Shown piece by piece: positions 34,568 through 41,905 of a stretch of DNA of 64,000 nucleotides. Position 1 is the stretch's first letter, and each line of letters starts with the position of its first letter. The position numbers were made by a program, and so were the translations under genes. The notes below the pieces were generated by a model. It was given only the letters and a program-made list of their open reading frames with translations. It did not search any database and was not told the DNA's origin. The stretch is from contig NZ_KB905707.1 in the NCBI RefSeq assembly GCF_000380985.1, positions 21,467 to 85,466 on the forward strand. Direction: 5' to 3'. This DNA is from Proteiniphilum acetatigenes DSM 18083. GTDB taxonomy: Bacteria; Bacteroidota; Bacteroidia; Bacteroidales; Dysgonomonadaceae.

Positions 34568-35872
34568 ATGGAAAGAATAGCAATGAATCATCTAAAAACG
34601 TGGAAGCATAAGGCGAAAAGAAAACCGCTTATTGTGCGCGGAGCACGTCAGGTAGGAAAAACGTGGCTGATAAAAAAATTCGGTAGAGAAGAGTATGCAC
34701 AAATGGCATATATCAATTTTGAGGAGTCAAGAATCATGCAAGGTTTATTCTCCTCTGATTTTGATATTCCAAGGATTATCAATGCCATACAGATTGAGAC
34801 AGGGATACAGGTGCATGCGGAGAGCACGTTAATTGTTTTTGATGAGATACAGGAAGCTGAGGGAGGGCTTACCTCGTTAAAGTACTTCTGTGAAAATGCG
34901 CCCGAATATCATATAATCGCGGCCGGTTCTTTATTGGGCATTTCATTACATAGTACAAAGTCCTTCCCCGTCGGGAAAGTCGAATTCATGGAGCTTTATC
35001 CGTTGAATTTCGCTGAGTTTTTGTCGGCCCTTCATCAGAAACCTCTGTTAGACCTTTTACAAAGCAGAGACTGGGGACTCGTGAGAACGTTTAAAGAAAA
35101 ATACAGCTATTTTTTGCGCCACTATTATTATATCGGGGGGATGCCGGAAGTTGTTTCTTCGTTTATTCATAATAATGATTATGATGAGGTGAGAAGTATT
35201 CAAAAAGAAATTCTGACTGCCTATGATCAGGATTTTTCTAAACATGTACCTCCTGATGTTGTTCCGCGTTTGCGGCAGCTATGGAATTCTATCCCCAGTC
35301 AATTATCAAAAGAAAACAGGAAGTTTATTTTCGGGTTGATAAAAAAAGGAGCCCGTGCAAGGGAATATGAGATGGCCTTGATGTGGCTTATCGACTGTGG
35401 TCTCATATACCAGATCAAACGGATTTCCAAACCGGATATTCCGCTGAAAGGGTATGCCGACAATTCCGCATTTAAAATATATATGTCAGATGTCGGTTTG
35501 TTGGCCGCTATGGGGGATATAGACGTAAAAACACTATTGGAAGGTAATGCTATCTTTGAAGAATTTAAAGGAGCGTTGACCGAACAATATGTGCTCCAGC
35601 AACTTATTGTCAATCCGGATATGCCGATTTTTTATTGGTCTGCTGAAAAAGCAACGGCAGAAGTGGACTTTGTCATACAATATTCCGGAAAAGTAATTCC
35701 AATTGAAGTAAAAGCCGAAGAAAACCTCAAAGCAAAAAGCTTACAATCCTATTGTCAAAAATACAATCCGGATGTTGCTCTAAGGATTTCCATGTCCGAC
35801 TACCGGGAACAGGATAGGTTAATTAACATCCCCTTGTATGCCTTGGCTATACAGGATATTTTAGAGCCATAG
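34568..35872 (+). CDS. AAA_14 ATPase with DUF4143 C-terminal domain (first copy)
   Basis: 434-aa P-loop ATPase. The N-terminal AAA_14 domain has Walker A VRGARQVGKTWL (about residues 23-34), Walker B LIVFDEIQEAEGG and sensor IIAAGSLLGI. The C-terminal DUF4143 domain ends in a PD-(D/E)xK-like motif, AEVDFVIQYSGKVIPIEVKA. The family is abundant in Bacteroidetes accessory DNA and its function is unknown; proposals include DNA- or nucleic-acid-directed roles. A distant homologue lies at 36225 on the other strand. The two share the fold but little sequence. Confidence 0.9.
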   Translation: MERIAMNHLKTWKHKAKRKPLIVRGARQVGKTWLIKKFGREEYAQMAYINFEESRIMQGLFSSDFDIPRIINAIQIETGIQVHAESTLIVFDEIQEAEGGLTSLKYFCENAPEYHIIAAGSLLGISLHSTKSFPVGKVEFMELYPLNFAEFLSALHQKPLLDLLQSRDWGLVRTFKEKYSYFLRHYYYIGGMPEVVSSFIHNNDYDEVRSIQKEILTAYDQDFSKHVPPDVVPRLRQLWNSIPSQLSKENRKFIFGLIKKGARAREYEMALMWLIDCGLIYQIKRISKPDIPLKGYADNSAFKIYMSDVGLLAAMGDIDVKTLLEGNAIFEEFKGALTEQYVLQQLIVNPDMPIFYWSAEKATAEVDFVIQYSGKVIPIEVKAEENLKAKSLQSYCQKYNPDVALRISMSDYREQDRLINIPLYALAIQDILEP

Positions 35873-36224
35873 CACAGAAGTTGAAGTTTACAATTTTGGA
35901 ATTCAATTCCAAAATTGTAAGAAATATTTCAGGGGTTGAAACGTAATAACGTCAACCTGTCATTCGTATCGGACGAAGTCATTTCCAGAATTGAATTACA
36001 CGATACGATAACGAAAACCCCATGTATATATTATTAAACGAAATACCCGGAGCGATAAAATAGGTAGACGAATGCATAAAAAGTTACTGATTACAAGAGG
36101 AAATTCAATCATCCTTACATTGATAAAAAAGATGTCGATGGTGTTGTCTTTACGAATATCTATGAGTTCTTGATGGATGGAGATAGTTTGAAGGCGTGAT
36201 ATTTCTTGTGAGTGTAAATTTCTA
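35873..36224. other. Palindrome-rich gap between the two AAA_14 genes
   Basis: 352 bp. It holds a 33-bp perfect palindrome (35888-35920), a bulged hairpin GGTTGAAACGT/ACGTCAACC (about 35934-35957), and CGTATC/GATACG further on. At 36092-36199 a 35-codon frame reads YKRKFNHPYIDKKDVDG and ends DGDSLKA. It looks like the tail of a decayed gene of unknown family, with a stop shortly before it and no start. Confidence 0.5.
35888..35920. repeat. 33-bp perfect palindrome
   Basis: A 16-bp left arm (TTACAATTTTGGAATT) and its exact reverse complement flank a single C. It starts 16 bp after the stop of the first AAA_14 gene. No U-run follows, so it is not a standard terminator. Confidence 0.85.
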
Positions 36225-37415
36225 TTACAATTCGAATAAATCAGTTGGATTCATGCTCAAAAATTGCTCAAAAGGGATACCGTTCGTACCAATAGTAAAA
36301 ATTCCGTATGGATGAAATTCTTCGTCAAATAATGTTAACCCCTTGCTGACACTTTCTTTCCCGCTTTTTACCTCTAACGCAACGATTTTACTTCCTTTTT
36401 CAATCACGAAGTCTACTTCATAACTTCCCCGGTTCCAGTAGTATACGTTAAATCTGTATTTCAATCCACTGTTAATCAAATGTGCACCGACAGCAGACTC
36501 AACAAAACGGCCCCACTCTTTGGCTTCGTTACGCAAAATACCGAATGACAAATTTTGCCCCGCGGTGAGCAAAGCATTGTTATGTACCTGAAATTTTGGT
36601 TTAGAAGCGCGCTTTCGTATTACATCAGCAGCATATTTCTCTAATCCCGAAAGTAAACCGGCTTCCTTCAACAGATTAAGATATCCCGATAAGGTTGTTA
36701 AATTCCCGGATTCCTGTAATTCTCCCTGTACTTTCGTCAAAGACAATATCTGGGAAGAGTATTTACAACCTATATCGAATAAACGTTTGAGTAGTATTGG
36801 TTTATCCACACGGGTCATCATCAGTATATCTTTTGAAATAGTGCTTTCCACCAGTGAATCACGTACATAATCTTTCCACCGCTCCTCGTCAGAGACTAAT
36901 GATGCTGATCCCGGATAACCCCCAAAATAAATGTACTGTTCAATATTCCAGCCAAAAGCTTCGCGCATCTCTTCGAAAGACCAATGCGTGATGTTGGTTA
37001 ATTCGTAACGGCCCGCAAGAGATTCGGTAAGCCCCTTCTGAATAAGAAGACGTGAAGAACCCAACAGGACGACTTTGATGTTGGTATCGGAAAATGTGTC
37101 TTCATCCCATTCCTTTTTTACCGCCTCACTCCAATTCGGGGCCTTTTGTACTTCATCAACAATAAGTAAAAACTCTTTTATGTTGTTTTGTTGCATTTGG
37201 AGCCGTGCATTTCCCCATTCCCGCCTGATCCATGTGGTGTCCGCAGCATATAAATCATCAGCCGTAACAAAATAATGAGGCATATCTGTTTTTTGCAAGA
37301 ATTGTTTGATTAATGTGGTTTTTCCTACCTGACGAGGTCCAACCACTACCTGTATAAACTTGCGTGGTTCAGAAATCCTTTTTGTAATATCTTTTAAAAC
37401 AGCTCTTTCAAACAT
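36225..37415 (-). CDS. AAA_14 ATPase with DUF4143 C-terminal domain (second copy)
   Basis: 396-aa P-loop ATPase. Walker A VGPRQVGKTTLI (about residues 25-36), Walker B LLIVDEVQKAPNWSE, and the sensor-like VVLLGSSRLLIQKGL followed by SLAGRYEL. The C-terminal DUF4143 domain has a nuclease-like YEVDFVIEKGSKIVALEVKSG. Same architecture as the gene at 34568 but diverged, and convergent with it across the palindrome region. Function unknown. A -7 box TATATTTG lies at 37456-37463 on the minus strand, within a set of AT-rich direct repeats. Confidence 0.9.
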   Translation of the reverse strand: MFERAVLKDITKRISEPRKFIQVVVGPRQVGKTTLIKQFLQKTDMPHYFVTADDLYAADTTWIRREWGNARLQMQQNNIKEFLLIVDEVQKAPNWSEAVKKEWDEDTFSDTNIKVVLLGSSRLLIQKGLTESLAGRYELTNITHWSFEEMREAFGWNIEQYIYFGGYPGSASLVSDEERWKDYVRDSLVESTISKDILMMTRVDKPILLKRLFDIGCKYSSQILSLTKVQGELQESGNLTTLSGYLNLLKEAGLLSGLEKYAADVIRKRASKPKFQVHNNALLTAGQNLSFGILRNEAKEWGRFVESAVGAHLINSGLKYRFNVYYWNRGSYEVDFVIEKGSKIVALEVKSGKESVSKGLTLFDEEFHPYGIFTIGTNGIPFEQFLSMNPTDLFEL

Positions 37416-37421
37416 GATAAA

Positions 37422-37474
37422 TAAATTATTAGGTGCACCTCGTTAAATTATTAGGCAAATATAATAAATTATTT
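37422..37474 (-). promoter_or_regulatory. Promoter overlapped by three AT-rich direct repeats
   Basis: On the plus strand TAAATTATTAGG occurs at 37422-37433 and 37444-37455, and TAAATTATTT at 37465-37474, spaced 21-22 bp. The minus-strand -7 box TATATTTG (37456-37463) for the ATPase gene lies between the second and third copies, so a repeat-binding protein would control it. Confidence 0.55.
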
Positions 37475-37525
37475 CCATTTCTTCTGAAAATCACCGGGTC
37501 GATTGCACATTGGGATAAAACTTAC

Positions 37526-38737
37526 TTACCCTTGCCGGTCGAGCCGCATGGCGGAGGGGGTGAGGAAAGCCGCAACCCCTATTAAAAGGATTATGATCCC
37601 TGATAGGATAAAAGATGTGGTGAGCCCCAGTCCGTCGGCAAGGAATCCGATTCCGACTAGTCCTAACATTGCCGGTATAAGGCTGAAAGTGAAAAACATG
37701 GAGAAGACCCTTCCCAGTGCTGTGGGATCTATCTTAGTCTGTATCAATCCTGTGAAGGCCGAGTTGTAAACCGCTCCAGAAACACCTCCGATAGCGGTCA
37801 GCACGGCAAACCAGACAAATCCGTCGGGTGACAGGAGACCCGACAACAAAAAGGTAAGCCCACACAAAAGGTACATCCAGTTTACCAATGCAACGCGATT
37901 GACTTTGTAGACCTTCGCTCCCATGATAGCGCCCCCCGCCAATGCGCCCACACTCCATATCGCTTCTATAATACCAGCCTGGAATTCTGTCCCTTTGAAA
38001 TACTCCAGCGTCATCAGGGGGAACAGTACACTAATAGGAACCAGGAAGAATACCACCAGTACGGAATATAGGAAAACAAGGCTTAATCCCCTGTTCCTGA
38101 GTATGATCATGGCCCCTTCTTTCATTTCCTTTAAAATATCCCTCTCTTTTCCTTCTTCTTTTTCCGGATTGGGGATATGTACAAAGAAAAGCGATGTGAC
38201 CGCCAGCAAAGCGCCTGCTACGTCAAATAGAAGGACATATTCTATATCCCATATAGTTATCAGCATAGCGCCAAGAGCCGGACCGGCAATCTGACTGACC
38301 GAGGCTATGATCTGGTTTACTCCCGCGATGCGGGTCAACTGGTCCGTGGGAGCAAGCAAAGGCACTGAAGCCTGCATCGCCGGCATATGGAATGCCGAAC
38401 CTATTGAGCGCAGCCCCAGCAGAGCGAATATATGCCATATCTGTGCTATATCAAGCCAGAAAAGGGTTGCCAGTACCAGTGTACACAACGCGATGAAGGA
38501 GTCGGCAAGCATCATGATCCGTTTACGGTTCCAGCGATCGATCAATGCTCCGGTGAAAGGGCCAATGACCGTTTGGGGTAACAAGGCGGCAATAGCCACC
38601 CATGCAAGCATTTCAGCTGAACCGGTTTCCAGGCTGATCCATATAATGATAGCGAAATTAACAAGGCTACTGGTCAATATAGAGAAAAACTGACCACTCC
38701 AGATGATCGCAAAGGCTCTCTTCCAATTATTATTCAT
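37526..38737 (-). CDS. MFS transporter (MFS_3 / macrolide- or siderophore-exporter type)
   Basis: 403-aa inner-membrane protein with about 12 membrane spans. The N-terminal motif FAIIWSGQFFSILTSSLVNF and the loop 2-3 signature GALIDRWNRKRIMMLAD are typical of the MFS_3 group, which includes Mef-type macrolide and EntS-type exporters. A central hydrophilic loop (NPEKEEGKERDILKEMKEG) separates the two halves. It probably exports a small amphipathic compound; the substrate cannot be deduced. A TACTTTTG -7-like box lies upstream on the minus strand (38791-38798). Divergent from the TPR/HTH gene. Confidence 0.88.
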   Translation of the reverse strand: MNNNWKRAFAIIWSGQFFSILTSSLVNFAIIIWISLETGSAEMLAWVAIAALLPQTVIGPFTGALIDRWNRKRIMMLADSFIALCTLVLATLFWLDIAQIWHIFALLGLRSIGSAFHMPAMQASVPLLAPTDQLTRIAGVNQIIASVSQIAGPALGAMLITIWDIEYVLLFDVAGALLAVTSLFFVHIPNPEKEEGKERDILKEMKEGAMIILRNRGLSLVFLYSVLVVFFLVPISVLFPLMTLEYFKGTEFQAGIIEAIWSVGALAGGAIMGAKVYKVNRVALVNWMYLLCGLTFLLSGLLSPDGFVWFAVLTAIGGVSGAVYNSAFTGLIQTKIDPTALGRVFSMFFTFSLIPAMLGLVGIGFLADGLGLTTSFILSGIIILLIGVAAFLTPSAMRLDRQG

Positions 38738-38973
38738 CCTGTTTGATTATAAAAACCGCAATTATAGTTAACGATAGTGCTATAACGGCACAAAAGTAAT
38801 AACAGTTTATGGATTGACAGAATTTAGGGAAATAATACCGGTTAATTGAGATTTTTTATCTTTTTACACCATGATTCCATATTTCATCAGTTGTCTTTTT
38901 TTCTGTGAATGATACCTTACAAATGTTTACAAATATACCAATACCGGATTATGATGTCACGGAAGTTATGAAA

Positions 38974-39007
38974 TTTGGACACCACAGGAAAAAAAATACT
39001 ATATTTG
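38974..39007 (+). promoter_or_regulatory. Promoter of the TPR/HTH sensor gene
   Basis: TTTG (38974-38977), a 22-bp spacer and TATATTTG (39000-39007), followed by a leader of about 22 nt to the ATG. Confidence 0.65.
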
Positions 39008-39035
39008 TATTCTTTTTCATTTGAGATTATAATAA

Positions 39036-40709
39036 ATGCGGCGCGTGTTCATTTTTTCGCTGTTCCTGGTTTGCCTTGTTATCTGTAATTCTTGCAGGAA
39101 CAAGGCTGATGAACGCATGTATCAATGGTTGTCTTATTGGGACAGTATGGTCGATAGTGTACCGCAACTTGTGTCGGATAGCCTTCAAAGAGTTGATCCT
39201 GAAGATCTGGGCCGATCTAACAGAGCTTATTACGGCCTGTTAAAGGTGATATCGGACGATAAGACCTATGTCAATTTCACCAGCGACTCCCTGATCAACT
39301 CCGTTACCGAGCACTACCGCCTTCACGACCCTAAGAACAGGAATTATATCCGCGCCCTGTCCTATCAGGGGATTGTCCGCACTCGGATGGGAGTGAGGGA
39401 CAGTACGGTATATGAACCGCTCAGGGAAGCCGGTAAATTGTTTGCCTCGATGGCTAATCCGGACCCCTCGCTGGGATACATGATCAATTACTTCCTAGGC
39501 AATATTCACTATAACAACCGGAATTACACGTCGGCGGACGAGTACTTTCGTCAGACCCTTAGGTATGCCCGTGAAGAGAGGGACTCCATCCACCTGTTCG
39601 ATACCTATCTGGCGCTCTACTGGAACGAGATGGAGCAGGAAAAATTCGACAGAGGCAAATTATACCTGGACACCCTTTCCGGTTTTTACAACCGATTGCC
39701 TGGGAAAGACTATTTTATCTTAAATGCCCAATCCATTTATTATGATGTAAACGGTGAACCGGAAAGAGCATTGGAACGGGAAAAGACTAAGCTCCTTTTG
39801 TTCAGAAATCAGGAGGAAAATATTGAACTCTCAAGGGTCTATTACAATATTTCCTATAGATATGTCGGGCTGGAACAGTTGGATAGCGCCATGTTATATG
39901 CGCAGATGGCAATAGATTGCATTGAAGATCCGTCTTTTATGCAGAATTATCTTTATTACCATAATGTAGCCAATATTGCCGAGAAGCAGGGCGATTTCGC
40001 CCTATCCAACAAATACCTGAGAGACGCTTTTGAATTATACAACCAATCTATCAGCGACCGGTTGGATACCCGGATCGTGGAACTGGAAAAGAAATACGAC
40101 CTGTCGGAGGCGGAGAACGAGGCGCTCAGGGCTCGCCAGCAGAGCCTCCGCGTTATCATCGGCGCCCTGATACTGGTCATTATCCTGATCTTTATTCTAA
40201 TGTATTCATGGAAAATAAGGAGAACCGCCAAGTTGAAACTGTTGAATGCCGAGTACAAGATGCAACAGCAGGAACTGCAGGCAAGGATATTAAGGGAGGA
40301 GGCAGGCAAACGCAAATGGCTGTTGCAACTCTACAGCCATATATCGGGCCGGCTTGCTTTCCTGCAGGGAGAGATTGAAACGCTTACCCAACGTTATATC
40401 TCTTCCCATCCGAAAGTGTACAGGGAAATGGAGACGATCTTGAAAAATACGGACACCGATTTGCGAGATATTACTAAAACCCTTGCTATGGATGACGAGA
40501 CCTTTTACTCCTATACCCGACTCAGAGATGAAGAAGGTATATTCAATGCTACCGAAAAAATGTTGCTGATGCTGTTGGCCTGTGATGCCGATAACCGGCA
40601 ACTGGCCACTTTTATGAATACCAGTTTGGAGAGTGTCCGGGTGAGAAAATCGCAACTCAAGAAAAAAATGCAGGAAAAAAATATGGATACGAGCCTGTTC
40701 AATGAGTAA
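39036..40709 (+). CDS. Membrane-spanning TPR sensor with cytoplasmic HTH output
   Basis: 557-aa Bacteroidetes regulator. The signal peptide carries a possible lipobox (VICNSC). A large periplasmic tetratricopeptide-like region lies at about 25-365 (helical repeats such as YMINYFLGNIHYNNRNYTSA). One membrane span follows at about 372-391 (VIIGALILVIILIFILMYSW), then a coiled coil (about 395-430). The C-terminal domain has a helix-turn-helix at about 510-550 (FNATEKMLLMLLACDADNRQ, LESVRVRKSQLKKKM), like the LuxR-like ends of this family. It would sense something outside the inner membrane and act on DNA directly. A DUF3244 protein and an AraC-type regulator follow in the same direction. Confidence 0.85.
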   Translation: MRRVFIFSLFLVCLVICNSCRNKADERMYQWLSYWDSMVDSVPQLVSDSLQRVDPEDLGRSNRAYYGLLKVISDDKTYVNFTSDSLINSVTEHYRLHDPKNRNYIRALSYQGIVRTRMGVRDSTVYEPLREAGKLFASMANPDPSLGYMINYFLGNIHYNNRNYTSADEYFRQTLRYAREERDSIHLFDTYLALYWNEMEQEKFDRGKLYLDTLSGFYNRLPGKDYFILNAQSIYYDVNGEPERALEREKTKLLLFRNQEENIELSRVYYNISYRYVGLEQLDSAMLYAQMAIDCIEDPSFMQNYLYYHNVANIAEKQGDFALSNKYLRDAFELYNQSISDRLDTRIVELEKKYDLSEAENEALRARQQSLRVIIGALILVIILIFILMYSWKIRRTAKLKLLNAEYKMQQQELQARILREEAGKRKWLLQLYSHISGRLAFLQGEIETLTQRYISSHPKVYREMETILKNTDTDLRDITKTLAMDDETFYSYTRLRDEEGIFNATEKMLLMLLACDADNRQLATFMNTSLESVRVRKSQLKKKMQEKNMDTSLFNE

Positions 40710-40712
40710 AAA

Positions 40713-40797
40713 TACCGGAAAGCACCGTTAAACTGCTTCTGTTAAATCTATTGATAATCAATTGTTTATATGCTTTAGAGCCGTTAAATTTCCGGTA
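40713..40797 (+). other. Structured spacer downstream of the sensor gene
   Basis: TACCGGAAA (40713-40721) and TTTCCGGTA (40789-40797) form a perfect 9-bp inverted repeat enclosing 67 nt. Inside are ATTGAT-A-ATCAAT (40750-40762) and repeated CCGTTAAA. This could fold as a long hairpin, or serve as a binding region upstream of the DUF3244 gene. Confidence 0.45.
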
Positions 40798-40897
40798 GGG
40801 TATTGTTTTTTCTGTCATTACTCTGTTATTTTGTGTCTGTAATTCATAATTATTCAAGAAAAAAATTATCATAATTAATTATTAAAAGAATTAGGAT

Positions 40898-41308
40898 ATG
40901 AAAAAGACAATGTGGGTGTTTTTCTTTATGACAATGTGTAGTGCATTTCTGTTTTCGGTCTCCGCGCAAAGTCAACTCGCGGACAGGATTAATTTGAGCC
41001 GGGAAGGAGGAACTACCCGGGGGGCGTCGGCGATGAACCAGTCGTATGGTGTTCAGGCTGCAACTCCGATTGTAGAGGCTTATAATTCCGAACAGGTGAT
41101 CTCCATATCGGTGCAAAACTATCGCGGTGGTGCATGGGTTGAAATTATTGGTCCGAGGGAAGTAAAACAAAGTTATATTGAAGTATATGACATGGGTTTT
41201 GATGTAGTGAATCTTTCCGGCCTCCGTGCAGGACAATACACCATACGTATTACACTCGGTACGGAAGTATATACAGGAACATTTAAAAAAGAATCTTATG
41301 GACGCTAA
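40898..41308 (+). CDS. Secreted DUF3244-family protein
   Basis: 136-aa exported protein. The signal peptide (MKKTMWVFFFMTMCSAFLFS, cleavage near VSAQS) is followed by a low-complexity stretch and a small beta-sandwich of the DUF3244 type at about 65-133 (ISISVQNYRGGAWVEIIG, IEVYDMGFDVVNLSGLRAGQ, YTIRITLGTEVYTGTF). That C-terminal part resembles the secretion-tail-like fold that summarises as structural decoration plus inheritance of texture in Bacteroidetes surface proteins. The gene overlaps the next one by 11 bp, suggesting coupled translation. Role unknown; a ligand or envelope partner of the upstream TPR sensor is one possibility. Confidence 0.83.
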   Translation: MKKTMWVFFFMTMCSAFLFSVSAQSQLADRINLSREGGTTRGASAMNQSYGVQAATPIVEAYNSEQVISISVQNYRGGAWVEIIGPREVKQSYIEVYDMGFDVVNLSGLRAGQYTIRITLGTEVYTGTFKKESYGR

Positions 41309-41774
41309 GGCTAAAATAAACAAAGAAGACGTACGCAAATATTTGCTGACGGATGTGGCATCATGCACATTTACTTTCTCGGACGGGTTGAAGAGCAAGG
41401 TTACTCCATCGCCCGATAATGAGATCGTACTTGTGAAACTGATCCCGCGTACTTCAAAATCAAAACGCTTTGAGGATAGTGTGTTGAGTAATTACTCTTC
41501 TGCAAGAAATATGAATGAACTGGCAAAACTATGCAAATATGACTGTCTAAGGACATTTACCCGCCACTTCAAGAAATGCTTCGGACAAACGCCCTATCAG
41601 TGGATGCTCGATCGTAAAATGGAAGAGATACAGTCTCTGGTACTTAACTCTGATATTAGTATTACCGAGATATCCAGGATGTATGACTTCAAAAGCGTGT
41701 CGCATTTGGTGAACGCTTATAGTAAGAGGTTTGGTATTTCACCGCATAAAAGCAGATTATCGAATGCTATCTGA
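41298..41774 (+). CDS. Short AraC-type HTH regulator, paralogue of the one at 19264
   Basis: 158-aa protein starting MDAKAKINKEDVRKYLL. The C-terminal double HTH is at about 80-155 (NMNELAKLCKYDCLRTFTRH, FGQTPYQWMLDRKMEEIQSL, ITEISRMYDFKSVSHLV). The long open frame upstream of 41298 is an overlap with the DUF3244 gene and is rejected. Its ATG lies inside that gene (ATGGACGCTAA overlap), so the two are probably translated together. It shares almost the whole sequence pattern with the regulator at 19264, differing mainly in the recognition part of the second HTH. Confidence 0.87.
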   Translation: MDAKAKINKEDVRKYLLTDVASCTFTFSDGLKSKVTPSPDNEIVLVKLIPRTSKSKRFEDSVLSNYSSARNMNELAKLCKYDCLRTFTRHFKKCFGQTPYQWMLDRKMEEIQSLVLNSDISITEISRMYDFKSVSHLVNAYSKRFGISPHKSRLSNAI

Positions 41775-41853
41775 CTCTACCCTTTGATAATAAAGAAGAC
41801 ACAATCTTCGTAATTGTTTTCGATTACTATTTCTTTGTGTGTCGGTGAAATTG

Positions 41854-41888
41854 AAAAAGCGCCACTCGTGAGAGGGCGCTTTTTTTTA
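41854..41888. terminator. Bidirectional terminator between convergent genes
   Basis: AAAGCGCC (41856-41863) pairs with GGCGCTTT (41875-41882). The stem extends through CTC/GAG past a bulged A to a GTGA loop. U-runs lie on both sides, so it can serve the AraC-type gene and the convergent phosphorylase gene. Confidence 0.88.
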
Positions 41889-41905
41889 TCTCATTGGCGA
41901 CTGTA

